Part shown: positions 35,604 to 44,560 of the stretch, piece by piece
How the letters are laid out: each line of letters opens with the position of its first letter
Numbering within the stretch: the first letter of the stretch is position 1
Assembly (NCBI GenBank): GCA_012960035.1
Contig: DUBZ01000037.1
Span: forward strand, 1 to 64,000
Source of the DNA: Myxococcales bacterium
GTDB lineage: Bacteria > Myxococcota_A > UBA9160 > UBA4427
Direction: 5' to 3'
DNA: 64,000 nucleotides
Notes under the pieces: model-generated
Databases searched by the model: none
What the model was told of the DNA's origin: nothing
The model's input: only the letters and a program-made list of their open reading frames with translations
Position numbers and translations under genes: made by a program

Positions 35604-36179
35604 TTACGCGACGTCTTCTGCGCTGACGACATAGATTTGATCGGGTGCGATCGCGCGCTCTGCGATGCCATCGAACTTTTCGCCAGGCCCAGCGTAGCTG
35701 TCTTCACACAACACGAGGCCTTCGTCATCGAACTCCCACACGATTAACAAACGCGAGCTGTAGAGATAAAGCGCGTCTTTGTCCGCAACTTCGACCCCGA
35801 TCATCCCGAGCACGTTGCCGGGATAGGCCATTTTGAGAACACCCTCGGTCGTAATGACGTCTTGCCCGACCGACATGCGTTCAATGTCGTGTTCGATGCG
35901 GTGGCAACCCGAGCCGACGATGCCCTGGTAGTAGGCCGCAACGCCGTCTTTGCCTTTGGGGCTCTGGGCTTCGTTCATCGCGACGTCGTCGGTCGCGTAG
36001 CTGTGATAGTGCGCGTTCGGAGAAACCGTGGCCATGAGGGCGTCGAAGTCGGCGACGCATTCAGACTTCGAATGGGCGATCAACGTTTTCAGGATGATCT
36101 GTCGACGTGGGTCAGCCTCGCTTGCGAGCAGCTGTTCGGACATCGCCCAGTTTTTGCGCGGGTCGATCACGTAGCCCAT
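35604..36179 (-). CDS. SnoaL-like NTF2-fold protein
   Basis: A 191-residue protein with the NTF2/SnoaL pattern: helix KTLIAHSKSECVADFDALMA, then NAHYHSYATDDVAMNEAQSP, KGKDGVAAYYQGIVGSG and the sheet ending LLIVWEFDDEGLVLCEDSYA. A long N-terminal segment (MGYVIDPRKNWAMSEQLLAS) precedes it. These proteins are isomerases, hydrolases or polyketide cyclases. It is divergent from the unknown gene at 36330 over 150 bp. No partner is obvious; several NTF2-fold proteins occur across the window. Confidence 0.75.
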   Translation of the reverse strand: MGYVIDPRKNWAMSEQLLASEADPRRQIILKTLIAHSKSECVADFDALMATVSPNAHYHSYATDDVAMNEAQSPKGKDGVAAYYQGIVGSGCHRIEHDIERMSVGQDVITTEGVLKMAYPGNVLGMIGVEVADKDALYLYSSRLLIVWEFDDEGLVLCEDSYAGPGEKFDGIAERAIAPDQIYVVSAEDVA

Positions 36180-36329
36180 GGAGGTCTCCTGTTTTCCGTT
36201 TGGAGTGATTCGAGAAACGACGTTGTTCCAGCAATGTTGCGCGAGCCACTGTTTTTTGCTCGCATTCAGTCGCGACTTCGTGAATCAGACTGCAGGCCAG
36301 CTCAATTCGAATCACTCGAAAGGAAACCC

Positions 36330-37064
36330 ATGCGAGATCAAAAGCCAAAACGCCGATCCCTTGAACTCGACGACTACAGCGGCCCCTTTCAGCCCGACCT
36401 CCACCTTTCTGATTTTTCGAAGGAAGGGCTGATGAAGCTCGTCGAAATCGGCGGGTCGATCTACGGCAACGTAAACCGGCAGTGGTACCGCGCGGCGATC
36501 AAACGCTTCGGCCAGGAAGTCGCCGACGAAATGCATCACGAAGTCTGGTTCGCCGACGGCGGGTCCGGCGATCACGAGAACTACACCATTTCGAAACTCA
36601 TGGGCTTCGAAGACGCCGACGACGAAACAGCCGCGATGAAGGTTTGGCAATGTCTGCCCGCGATGTCGACCCGCATGACCCTCGAGTTTGAATCCCGCGG
36701 CGACCATGAATGGGAAATGCACACGCCCCAGTGCGATGTGCCGGAAACCGGCGAACGCGAAGGCCCCGAAGTCATGGCCTACATGTGCGACAAGATCTGC
36801 GGTCACCTCGAACTATTTGGTTTCCGGCACGGGGCTGCACGTTGGAACGCCAACATTCGCATCGACCCCGAAAAACTTCCACCGCGTGCGAGCGACGAAG
36901 AACATCACTGCAGATGGCGCATTAAACTCACCGACCAGCGCACCGACTACGAAGCAGAACCGGGCCCATATGTCGAGAAACACGGGTTGCAGCGCGACAC
37001 CGACGCCGAGATTGTGAACCACGAAGCGGGGAAGTACAGCCAGAAGAAACCGTCAACGCGTTAG
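36330..37064 (+). CDS. Conserved hypothetical protein, possibly DUF6125-like
   Basis: The protein has 244 residues from ATG 36330, preceded by AAAGGAAACCC. The track start at 35862 is on the antisense of the NTF2 gene and is rejected. It shows LDDYSGPFQPDLHLSDFSKE, a helical NVNRQWYRAAIKRFGQEVAD and MHHEVWFADGG segment and a cysteine-containing part (PQCDVPETGE, YMCDKICGHLELFG, HHCRWRIKLTD). The W-x-x-A-I-K-R-F-G-x-E pattern recalls the DUF6125/L-2-amino-thiazoline-hydrolase-like group, but the match is weak. Four cysteines and several His could bind metal, which is speculation. Confidence 0.65.
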   Translation: MRDQKPKRRSLELDDYSGPFQPDLHLSDFSKEGLMKLVEIGGSIYGNVNRQWYRAAIKRFGQEVADEMHHEVWFADGGSGDHENYTISKLMGFEDADDETAAMKVWQCLPAMSTRMTLEFESRGDHEWEMHTPQCDVPETGEREGPEVMAYMCDKICGHLELFGFRHGAARWNANIRIDPEKLPPRASDEEHHCRWRIKLTDQRTDYEAEPGPYVEKHGLQRDTDAEIVNHEAGKYSQKKPSTR

Positions 37065-37075
37065 CGAGCCGGCAG

Positions 37076-37726
37076 TCAATCGGTTTTGAATTCGGCGGTC
37101 AGCTCGGGCCAAGCTTCGGGTCGCAACGCGCCGTACAAGAACAAGCGCTTGAGCTCAGCGGCGAAGCGTTCGGTTTCATTGCGCGCGACTTCCGGGTCGT
37201 CACTGCGTTGCCTCGCCATCAGCGACCATACCAGTGCCGACGTCATGCCGATCACGCCGAGCATTTCGGCATCGATGCCGTCTTGGCTCTTCGAACTGCC
37301 GGCCAAACGTTCGAGGGAGTCGACATAGCCAAGCCAACCATTCGGCTGAACCTGCTTTTGGGCCAGCAGGTCGAACACCCATAGGCGAGCGATGTCGGGG
37401 CGCTCGTGGAAGTAATGAACGAAGAAATCGATCTGTTCGCCGATCGCCCGTGGCTCGCGCAAGACTTCTTGTGTCTCTCGCGCAAAGGCCGCGCCCACCG
37501 CCATCAACAGCTCGTCTCTATTTTTGAAATGTTGATACGTCGTGCTTCGGTTGAGGCCCGCCCGCTTTGCCACCGCGGCAACCGTCAGCGCTTCGGGACC
37601 GCGCTCAGCAAACAGTTCGCGCGCCGCGGTGAGCAACGTCTTTCGACTTTGCTTGGCATCGCTGCGCAGCGCCCGAGCCCGGCCTGGCGGAGAATCCACG
37701 GCCGTTTTCCTCGCCGGCGGGGTCAC
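37076..37726 (-). CDS. TetR family transcriptional regulator
   Basis: The HTH is clear: RKTLLTAARELFAERGPEAL, then VAAVAKRAGLNRSTTYQHFK and NRDELLMAVG. The start was set at the GTG at 37726, which has GGGAG 9 bp upstream; the TTG at 37780 used in the track has no ribosome binding site. The remaining C-terminal helices form the ligand domain. The gene is divergent from a crotonase gene at 37950, and an inverted repeat lies between them. It probably represses the crotonase, thioesterase and MaoC genes, in the manner of KstR-like or FadR-type TetR regulators of acyl-CoA catabolism. Confidence 0.85.
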   Translation of the reverse strand: MTPPARKTAVDSPPGRARALRSDAKQSRKTLLTAARELFAERGPEALTVAAVAKRAGLNRSTTYQHFKNRDELLMAVGAAFARETQEVLREPRAIGEQIDFFVHYFHERPDIARLWVFDLLAQKQVQPNGWLGYVDSLERLAGSSKSQDGIDAEMLGVIGMTSALVWSLMARQRSDDPEVARNETERFAAELKRLFLYGALRPEAWPELTAEFKTD

Positions 37727-37843
37727 GAGCGAGTCTCCCGTTTTGTTCGGCGTCGCTTTAACACGTTGCTCCTTTTGCAATTTTCACGGACGTCGGTTTC
37801 AGCCCCGCACCACCCTCTCCGTCGGCTCAGGACCTTGCGGCTA

Positions 37844-37876
37844 TTAAGTCCAACAACTATGTTGGATCTAGCTTAA
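37844..37876. promoter_or_regulatory. Candidate TetR operator (inverted repeat)
   Basis: TCCAACA-ACTA-TGTTGGA (37849-37866) is an 18 bp perfect-arm palindrome in the spacer between the divergent tetR and crotonase genes. Outer arms TTAAG and CTTAA lengthen it asymmetrically. Length and place fit a TetR dimer site. Binding is inferred. Confidence 0.55.
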
Positions 37877-37949
37877 CGGCTGCCGCGGAGATCACAAGCG
37901 ACAGTCGCCCACCCCAACGACTCGACCCAACATTTTGAGGATCCGAAGC

Positions 37950-38762
37950 TTGTCCGATTTAGACATCGACTCGGAAGTGATTTCCGTTGTGCGCGAAAAT
38001 GGTGTTGTCCTCATCACGTTGAATCGCCCCAACGTAAACAACGCGTTGGCCCCTCAACACTTTGCGTTGCTCGGGGAGACCCTCGAAGAAATCGCGCAGA
38101 CCCCCTCGGATCGCGTCGTTGTTATCACCGGCGCGGGCGGTGGCTTTTGTGCCGGCGCAGACCTCGCGAGTTCGGGCGGCGCCGCCGAGCGACTGGGCCA
38201 AGGTCCCATTGCGCGGGAACAGTGGGTTCGCGAACTCACGGCACCGGCCGTTGCACTTCATCGCTTACCCAAGCCAACCATCGCGGCGGTCAACGGTGTG
38301 GCGGCGGGAGGTGGCTGCAATCTCGCATTGGGATGCGACATCGTTTTCGCTGGCGAACGCGCACGCTTTACCGAGGTGTTCGTCAATCGCGCACTCTCCC
38401 TCGACTACGGCGGTAGCTGGCTGTTGCCCAAGTTGATCGGCTTGCAACGCGCAAAGGATCTCGCGTTTCGCGGTGACGTGATCGACGCCAATAAAGCACT
38501 CGAACTTGGCCTCGTGCTCGACATCATTCCGAACGAAACACTGCTCTCCCACGCGCTCGACTACGCGGGGATGTTGGCCGCAAAACCCCCGATCGCCCTT
38601 TCGCTCATCAAGACTGGCATGAACCGGCTAGCGAGTGCGTCGTTCGAAGAAGCGATTGAATGGGAAGCGACGGCACAGTCGACTTGTCTCGGCAGCGAAG
38701 ATTTTCGCGAAGCCATGCGCGCTTGGGCAACCAAGAGCGAGGGCAATTACTCTGGCAAGTAG
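37950..38762 (+). CDS. Enoyl-CoA hydratase/isomerase family protein
   Basis: A 270-residue crotonase that probably starts at TTG 37950 with GAGG 9 bp upstream; the track uses TTG 37935. Blocks are VVLITLNRPNVNNALAP, ITGAGGGFCAGADLASSGG (oxyanion hole) and PTIAAVNGVAAGGGCNLALG. RFTEVFVNRALSLDYGGSWL keeps an acid in each of the two catalytic regions, as in PaaG-like isomerases. It heads a plus-strand run with a double-hotdog thioesterase and a MaoC hydratase, and is probably controlled by the divergent TetR. Role: hydration or isomerisation of an enoyl-CoA. Confidence 0.88.
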   Translation: MSDLDIDSEVISVVRENGVVLITLNRPNVNNALAPQHFALLGETLEEIAQTPSDRVVVITGAGGGFCAGADLASSGGAAERLGQGPIAREQWVRELTAPAVALHRLPKPTIAAVNGVAAGGGCNLALGCDIVFAGERARFTEVFVNRALSLDYGGSWLLPKLIGLQRAKDLAFRGDVIDANKALELGLVLDIIPNETLLSHALDYAGMLAAKPPIALSLIKTGMNRLASASFEEAIEWEATAQSTCLGSEDFREAMRAWATKSEGNYSGK

Positions 38763-38798
38763 CGCCAGTTTCGAATCACTCAAAAAGGGAAACACCAC

Positions 38799-39644
38799 AT
38801 GGACGATGTTCGCAGTTGGGTCGAAGAGTCTCCGTACAGCCGCTATCTCGGCGTTGAGCTTGTCGAAATTGATGAAAGCAGCGCGCGCCTACGCCTCCCC
38901 TACCAGGACGCGAACTCGAACCCGGGCCAAGTCCTTCACGGCGGCTGCGCAGCATCGCTCGGTTCGATTGCAGGCCAAGCAATCGCTCGAAATGTCCTCG
39001 GCCCGGATTCAGGTCCCTGGCACACGGCACAAATGCAGGTCAACTACCTCGCGGCAGCCATCAACGAAGACATCGTCGTCGATGCCAAGCTCCTCCGCAA
39101 AGGACGCGAGCTCTGTTTCGTCGGTGTCGACGTCGCCACGACGGCAGGCAAACCCATCGCGAACATCACGACGGCCATTCGCGGCCGCATGGGAAAACCC
39201 GAGAACGACGCATACGTTTCGAGCGGTGATGCAGGCGAAGCCGACCCGGGAAAGATGGGACCCCACATTGGGCAGATTCCATTCATTGGAAACCGTGGCA
39301 TCCGCGTTGAGCACATGATGGACGGCACGTCGCGGCTTGTGATGCCGTACATCGAAGACAATTCAGACCAAGCCGGTGGTGTCCATGAAGGAGCCGTGCT
39401 CGCGTTGCTCGACACCACGGGTGCGATGGCATCCTGGGCCGAAGCGACCCCCGGTCCATACAAAGCCTCGACCGCGTCGATGCAACTTCAAAACCTCGGT
39501 CCCGCACCCAAGGGCGACCTCGTCGCATATGGACGATGCATTGAAAACGACGACGAGATCTATTGGTCGGACGTTGAAGTCGCCTCGGCGAGCGACGGCC
39601 GGGTGACGGCGCGCGGATGCGTGCTTTACCGGATCGTAAAGTAG
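38799..39644 (+). CDS. PaaI-like thioesterase with two hotdog domains
   Basis: A 281-residue protein with two tandem hotdog folds. The first contains NPGQVLHGGCAASLGSIAGQ and MQVNYLAAAINEDIVVDAKL with KGRELCFVGVDVATTAGKP; the second contains DQAGGVHEGAVLALLDTTGA. The N-terminus ESPYSRYLGVELVEIDESSA is the PaaI-type start. It would hydrolyse an acyl-CoA or phenylacetyl-CoA-like ester. It lies 36 bp after the crotonase and 96 bp before the MaoC gene, all plus-strand, suggesting a co-transcribed acyl-CoA module. Confidence 0.88.
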   Translation: MDDVRSWVEESPYSRYLGVELVEIDESSARLRLPYQDANSNPGQVLHGGCAASLGSIAGQAIARNVLGPDSGPWHTAQMQVNYLAAAINEDIVVDAKLLRKGRELCFVGVDVATTAGKPIANITTAIRGRMGKPENDAYVSSGDAGEADPGKMGPHIGQIPFIGNRGIRVEHMMDGTSRLVMPYIEDNSDQAGGVHEGAVLALLDTTGAMASWAEATPGPYKASTASMQLQNLGPAPKGDLVAYGRCIENDDEIYWSDVEVASASDGRVTARGCVLYRIVK

Positions 39645-39740
39645 AGTTTCGCTCCTCGTAGATTTACCCGCTCAATCATCCACAACTGAACACCCCACTA
39701 CTTAACCAAGCATTCAACACGAACAAGGAGAGCATTCCCC

Positions 39741-40577
39741 ATGCCCATCAAACCCGAAGCGACTGGTCTCAAAGGTGAGCCCAAGCGACGATCCTGGTCT
39801 TCAACCGACGCCCTGCTCTATGCGATCGGCGTTGGCGCAAGCACCGACGAATTGGCCTTCACCACCGAAAACACAAAAGACACTCCCCAGCAGGTCCTGC
39901 CCACGATGGCGGTCATTCTTGGTGGCGGTGGTGTCCCGTTCGATAAAATCGGCACGTTCAATGCGGCTCTGATGTTGCATGGCGCGCAGAAGATCGAGTT
40001 GTTCGACACCATCCCGACAGACGGCGAAATCGAAAGCACCGGCGAGATCGGCGCGATCCTCGACAAGGGAAAGGGCGCCTCGGTCGAGCTGATTTCCGAC
40101 TCGGTCAACGTCGCAACGGGCAAGCCGCTATTTCGCAACACCATGACGGCCTTCTTCCGCGGTGAAGGTGGCTTCGGCGGCGACCGGGGTCCAGCCTCGG
40201 AATTTGTGCTTCCGGATCGCAAGGCCGACCACGAGGTTCGCTACGAAACCCGCGTCGATCAAACGTTGACGTATCGCCTATCGGGCGACCGCAACCCGCT
40301 CCACTCAGACCCGTCGTTCGCACAGATGGGCGGTTTCGATCGACCGATTCTCCATGGCCTCTGCACCTACGGCTTCACCGGCCGCGCCTTGCTCCACACG
40401 ATTTGCGGCGGCGACCCCGCACGATTCAAGTCAATGGAAGGTCGTTTTTCGAAGCCCGTCATGCCCGGGGACGACCTCGTCGTCTCGATGTGGTCCGACG
40501 GCGACCGCACGCTCTTCCAGACCAAGAACCAGGACGACGTCGTCGTCTTCGATCAGGGCATCCTCGTTTCAGCCTGA
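39741..40577 (+). CDS. MaoC-like (R)-specific enoyl-CoA hydratase
   Basis: A 278-residue double-hotdog protein with the hydratase-2 motif in its second domain: YRLSGDRNPLHSDPSFAQMG followed by GFDRPILHGLCTYGFTGRA. The Asp and His in DRNPLHSD are the expected catalytic pair. The N-terminal domain (STDALLYAIGVGA) is the non-catalytic half, as in eukaryotic-type hydratase 2. AAGGAG precedes the ATG by 11 bp. It would hydrate trans-2-enoyl-CoAs to 3-hydroxyacyl-CoAs. It follows the crotonase and thioesterase in the same transcript. Confidence 0.92.
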   Translation: MPIKPEATGLKGEPKRRSWSSTDALLYAIGVGASTDELAFTTENTKDTPQQVLPTMAVILGGGGVPFDKIGTFNAALMLHGAQKIELFDTIPTDGEIESTGEIGAILDKGKGASVELISDSVNVATGKPLFRNTMTAFFRGEGGFGGDRGPASEFVLPDRKADHEVRYETRVDQTLTYRLSGDRNPLHSDPSFAQMGGFDRPILHGLCTYGFTGRALLHTICGGDPARFKSMEGRFSKPVMPGDDLVVSMWSDGDRTLFQTKNQDDVVVFDQGILVSA

Positions 40578-40596
40578 TCGCTAGCTTGATGTGACT

Positions 40597-40626
40597 CGTG
40601 CCGCGGCGGTGCAACGCCGTGGCACG
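40597..40626 (+). terminator. Hairpin after the MaoC gene, possible terminator
   Basis: CGTGCCGCGGCG-(6 nt)-CGCCGTGGCACG forms a 12 bp stem with one G-U pair, 20 bp after the MaoC stop. No U-run follows, so it may terminate with Rho or only stabilise the 3' end. Confidence 0.45.
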
Positions 40627-40691
40627 GGCTGCCCCGGCTCGCTTGTCAAACGCTATTGTCCGGCCTCCCTGATCCATCCCCGAGGTTAGAC

Positions 40692-42569
40692 ATGACCCTG
40701 AAACTCACGAGTAAGTTGGCAATGCGACTCATCGCGACCGCGTTACTCGTCTCTTTCTGCGCAACCGCTGCATCTGCTGAATCCAAGCAGCTACTCTGGG
40801 GCGACACCCACCTCCACACCAACAACTCCTTCGATGCGTACTTGAACCGAAACATGTCCGCGAGCCCCGACGTCGCGTACCGATACGCGAAGGGCCTGCC
40901 CGTCATCCACCCGTTTCATCGGGCGCGGGTGCAGATCGAAACGCCCCTCGACTTCCTTGTCGTTGCGGACCACGCAGAATACTTGGGCGCCATTCGGACC
41001 ATCAATGAGTCAGGCATCCCCAAGGATGACCTCGACCTCATCGACCTGGCAAAGGCCATGTACGTCGACTATTGGATTCAAGGCGTGGTCGAAAACGACG
41101 ACGGATTCGCGGCCTTCGCATCGCTCCTGCCCAAGCAGTCGAGCGTCGAAGAGGCCGCGGCGCGAGGATTGGATTCATCGATCCCCGGCGCCAAGCTGAT
41201 GGCGCGCAACGTGTGGAACGAAGCGATTCAAACTGCCGACCAACACAACGACCCCGGCAACTTTACGACGCTCATCGGCTGGGAATGGAGTTCGATCCCA
41301 GGCGGCGCGAACCTTCATCGTGTTGTGTTCACAAGTGCAGACGCGGAACTTGCAGCGAAGTTCGAGCCCTTTAGTTCAGCAACGAGCCAATACCCAGAAG
41401 ACCTTTGGGCTTGGCTGGAAACCACGTCGAAAGAGATTGGCGCCGAGTTCGTCGCGATCCCGCACAACTCGAACATCTCAAAGGGCTACATGTTCGACGA
41501 CAAGAGCTTACGCGGTGTGCCCTTTACGCCGGAGTCCGCAGCACTTCGCGCAAAGTGGGAACCCGTCGCGGAAGCCACACAGATCAAGGGCGACTCGGAA
41601 ACGCATCCCGCAGTTTCTCCGAACGACCCGTTCGCCGACTTCGAGACGTATTCGCACTACATCCAACAAGATCCGCCGCCGTACGACCCCAAGGCCGGCG
41701 ACTACATTCGCTCGGCCCTGCTCCGAGGATTGGCCATCGAAGAACGCATCGGCTTCAACCCCTACCGCTTTGGGCTGATTGGCTCGACAGATTCCCACAC
41801 GGGGCTCGCCTCCGCGGAAGAACCGAATTTCTGGGGCAAGTTCCCGCGTGACTCGATCCCGGAGAACAAGCGCGGCATCAGCATCAGCGAAAACGGCCCG
41901 AATGGGTGGTCGATGTCCGCGTCTGGCTTGGCTGCGGTCTGGGCCGAAGACAACAGCCGCGATGCGATCCTCGCAGCATTCAAGCGACGCGAGGTCTACG
42001 CGACGACCGGACCGCGCATTGGCGTGCGCGTCTATGCGGGTTGGGACTTGACCGAAGCGGACCTGGCTCCGGGGAGCATCGACGAAGTCGCGGGCGATCG
42101 CGGCGTTCCGGTGGGTGGCGAACTGCCTGCCGCTCCTGAAGGCGGCGCCCCGCGCTTCTTGATCCAAGTCACCAAGGATCCAAAGAGCGGCAACCTTGAC
42201 CGCGTCCAAGTCGTAAAGGGCTGGATCGACGCGAGCGGCAAGACCCATGAGCGGATCTTCGATGTCGCGGCGGAAGATGGCCGCGGACGCGACGCCAACG
42301 GGGCTTTCATCGCCGTCGGAAACACCGTCGATCCCGACCGGTTTACTTACACGAACACCATCGGAAGCCGCGCGCTGTCGACAGTGTTCGAAGACCCGGA
42401 CTTCGACGCCACCCGCAACGCGTTCTACTACATCCGCGTCCTCGAGATTCCCACGCCCCGCCATTCCGTCGGTGACGCGTTGGCACTCGGCGAAGACCCG
42501 AAGACGATCAAGCGCGGTTGGTTCATCCAAGAGCGCGCCTACACATCGCCGATCTGGTATCGCCCATAA
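40692..42569 (+). CDS. DUF3604 family protein, exported PHP-like metallohydrolase
   Basis: The 625-residue protein has a Sec signal (KLAMRLIATALLVSFCATAA, ending SAES), so it acts in the periplasm. Metal-ligand-like motifs are LLWGDTHLHTNNSFDAYLNR near residue 40, FLVVADHAEYLG, TTLIGWEWSSIPGG, FVAIPHNSNIS and LIGSTDSHTGLAS. These match the other DUF3604 gene at the left window edge in order. ATG 40692, with a GAGG 7 bp upstream, is the start; the track start 40656 lacks support. The family has no established substrate. The gene follows the MaoC hydratase on the same strand. Confidence 0.88.
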   Translation: MTLKLTSKLAMRLIATALLVSFCATAASAESKQLLWGDTHLHTNNSFDAYLNRNMSASPDVAYRYAKGLPVIHPFHRARVQIETPLDFLVVADHAEYLGAIRTINESGIPKDDLDLIDLAKAMYVDYWIQGVVENDDGFAAFASLLPKQSSVEEAAARGLDSSIPGAKLMARNVWNEAIQTADQHNDPGNFTTLIGWEWSSIPGGANLHRVVFTSADAELAAKFEPFSSATSQYPEDLWAWLETTSKEIGAEFVAIPHNSNISKGYMFDDKSLRGVPFTPESAALRAKWEPVAEATQIKGDSETHPAVSPNDPFADFETYSHYIQQDPPPYDPKAGDYIRSALLRGLAIEERIGFNPYRFGLIGSTDSHTGLASAEEPNFWGKFPRDSIPENKRGISISENGPNGWSMSASGLAAVWAEDNSRDAILAAFKRREVYATTGPRIGVRVYAGWDLTEADLAPGSIDEVAGDRGVPVGGELPAAPEGGAPRFLIQVTKDPKSGNLDRVQVVKGWIDASGKTHERIFDVAAEDGRGRDANGAFIAVGNTVDPDRFTYTNTIGSRALSTVFEDPDFDATRNAFYYIRVLEIPTPRHSVGDALALGEDPKTIKRGWFIQERAYTSPIWYRP

Positions 42570-42588
42570 CCTCGCACGGGGCGTGGAT

Positions 42589-43728
42589 TTAGATCGGTTG
42601 GCTCGCGAGTTTGCGCAGTGCGCCGGCGGCGGCGCGCTCGGGCGTGATGCTCATGACTGCGTTGCGCATGAAGCAACCGAACGCGCCTTCAAGCTGACCG
42701 ATCTTTCCAATGCGTCGAGATTGATTTTGCACCCAGCGCACGCGTAACGCCCGACGCCCGACCCAACCTTCAAGTCGCTCTTCAAGTGAACCAGGCTGGG
42801 TAAGGCTTTCGACGAGTACCGCCGAATCTTCGAGGGCCATCGCCGCGCCCTGCCCCATGTTGGGTGTCATCGCATGTGCGGCGTCACCCAGCAACGCGAC
42901 GCGCCCCTCAAACCACGGACTCTTGGGAATTTCTTCGAGGTCCGCGTGAAGCAATTCTTCGGGATGCGTGAGGGCTGCGAGCACGTCGGGGACCTGACCG
43001 CCAAAGCTCGCAAAGCGTTTTCGAAAACGGTCAAGTCGGCCTTCGAGCGGATCGGCCTCACCGCGCGGCGCGTTGGCGACGGCAAAGCAGTAGAGCTGGT
43101 TGTTGCCGACCGGTGCAAGACCGAAGCGCAGCCCCCGGCCCCACATTTCGCGCATCGCGACATCGTCGCTGGGACATTCGACGATCATGCGCCAGCACGT
43201 ATACCCCGAGTAGTCGATTGGAATTTCGCCGAATGTGAGTTTCCGAACTTGCGAATGAAGACCGTCCGCGCCGAGCACGAGATCGAACTCTTCCTGGCGT
43301 CCATCGGTGAGTTCGACTTCGACGTGTTCCGGCTGTTGAACAAGACTTTCGATGCTGGTCGAGAGGGAAACTGGAACGTCGCCAGCCGCATCGAGGAGCG
43401 CCGCGTGAAGCGCGGCACGATGGATTGCGATGGTGGGCCCGAATTCTGACCGCAGGCTCCCGAAGTCTATGCTGCTCAACTCATTGCCGTCGGCGTCGGT
43501 GATGGCGCCGCGCCCAAGCTCGATACCGGAGTCGGCGGCCCGCTCTCCGACCCCAATTCGGCGCAAAACACTCATGGCGTTTACGCTCATGACGATCCCG
43601 GCACCGACCGGAGCCCACTGGGTGGCGCGCTCAACGATCTCGCAGGAAATGCCAGCCTTACGCAGACCCGCCGCAGTAGCCAAACCCGCAATGCCGCCGC
43701 CCACGATCAGGACTCGACGCACTGTCAT
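42589..43728 (-). CDS. FAD-dependent monooxygenase (salicylate hydroxylase-like)
   Basis: A 379-residue class A flavoprotein starting at ATG 43728 (MTVRRVLIVGGGIAGLATAA); the ORF track start 43815 is upstream of it. The FAD motifs are VGGGIAGLATAAGLRKAG, DLVLGADGLHSQVRKL and ALLGDAAHAMTPNMGQGAAM with ALEDSAVLVESL. This matches the salicylate/3-hydroxybenzoate/kynurenine monooxygenase-like family that hydroxylates aromatic rings. It is convergent with the DUF3604 gene (19 bp gap) and separated by 87 bp from the downstream methyltransferase-like gene's end. Confidence 0.9.
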   Translation of the reverse strand: MTVRRVLIVGGGIAGLATAAGLRKAGISCEIVERATQWAPVGAGIVMSVNAMSVLRRIGVGERAADSGIELGRGAITDADGNELSSIDFGSLRSEFGPTIAIHRAALHAALLDAAGDVPVSLSTSIESLVQQPEHVEVELTDGRQEEFDLVLGADGLHSQVRKLTFGEIPIDYSGYTCWRMIVECPSDDVAMREMWGRGLRFGLAPVGNNQLYCFAVANAPRGEADPLEGRLDRFRKRFASFGGQVPDVLAALTHPEELLHADLEEIPKSPWFEGRVALLGDAAHAMTPNMGQGAAMALEDSAVLVESLTQPGSLEERLEGWVGRRALRVRWVQNQSRRIGKIGQLEGAFGCFMRNAVMSITPERAAAGALRKLASQPI

Positions 43729-43815
43729 GCACTCGCTTCTAAATGGGAGCATTGGGTTGTCATGTGGCTGACGGTACAGCCGACGGGCACAGCCGACAAA
43801 TCTCTGCGCTTTCAC

Positions 43816-44457
43816 TCAGTTCGAAGCGGGCCTTTCGAAGACAACGCCAAAGTCGTTGCTGAACCAAGCGTCGGGGTCCCACTCGTCGATGGTTTCCACG
43901 TGCTTAAAACCCGCTCCTTCGAGTTCTTCGACGACGAGTGCAGGGACGATGCCGTGGCCGCCACGGTTTGGGGGGATCCCCTCCGGCGGAAACAATGAAA
44001 GGAACCATGCCGGCGGAAAGTCGACGATCAAGAGCCGACCGCCGGGACGAATTGTTTCGAACAAGTTTTTCACGAACGGTTCCGGCGCGGTGATGTGGTG
44101 GTACACGCGCCGCAAGTAGATGCCGTCGACACTGGCCGCTGGAAGACCCGTCCCTTCGAACTCTGCCTTTCGGACTTGAACGTTCGAAGCGCCCGCCTCG
44201 TCTGCACTGGCTTGGATGTCGTTGCGATCTTCTTCTTCAAGCTCAGTCGCGAATACCGTTCCTGATAAACCCACGATCTTGGACATCGCGATGGCGTACT
44301 GGCCATCACCCGCACCAATGTCTGCCACGGTGGCACCCGCGGTTGCGCCGAGATTTTCCGCAACCTGCGCCGCAAACCGATCTGCGGAAGATTCCGCAGC
44401 AGCAGAGCCAGCCCAACACAACAGCACCAACCCAATCTGTCCCGCACGGAAATTCAT
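43816..44457 (-). CDS. Exported class I SAM-dependent methyltransferase-like protein
   Basis: The 213-residue protein starts at ATG 44457 with the signal-like MNFRAGQIGLVLLCWAGSAAAESSAD, followed by the class I Rossmann motif ATVADIGAGDGQYAIAMS, the acidic loop FATELEEEDRND and the block DGIYLRRVYHHITAPEPFVK then LFETIRPGGRLLIVDFPP. A methyltransferase fold behind a Sec signal is odd because SAM is not known to be available in the periplasm. The fold may have lost catalysis or gained another ligand. The gene lies between the FAD monooxygenase and the GT-C membrane protein on the minus strand. Confidence 0.8.
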   Translation of the reverse strand: MNFRAGQIGLVLLCWAGSAAAESSADRFAAQVAENLGATAGATVADIGAGDGQYAIAMSKIVGLSGTVFATELEEEDRNDIQASADEAGASNVQVRKAEFEGTGLPAASVDGIYLRRVYHHITAPEPFVKNLFETIRPGGRLLIVDFPPAWFLSLFPPEGIPPNRGGHGIVPALVVEELEGAGFKHVETIDEWDPDAWFSNDFGVVFERPASN

Positions 44458-44560
44458 CTTCAAATACCTTGTTAGTTTGCGCACGGCCCGATTGTCTATA
44501 GAAATGCTTCCCTTTGCAATGCGTGCGAAACCTTGCACGCAGTGATTGCGTTGAAGTTTT

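Noticed and set aside
41508-42530. 340-aa minus-strand ORF
   Set aside because: Antisense shadow of the second DUF3604 gene.
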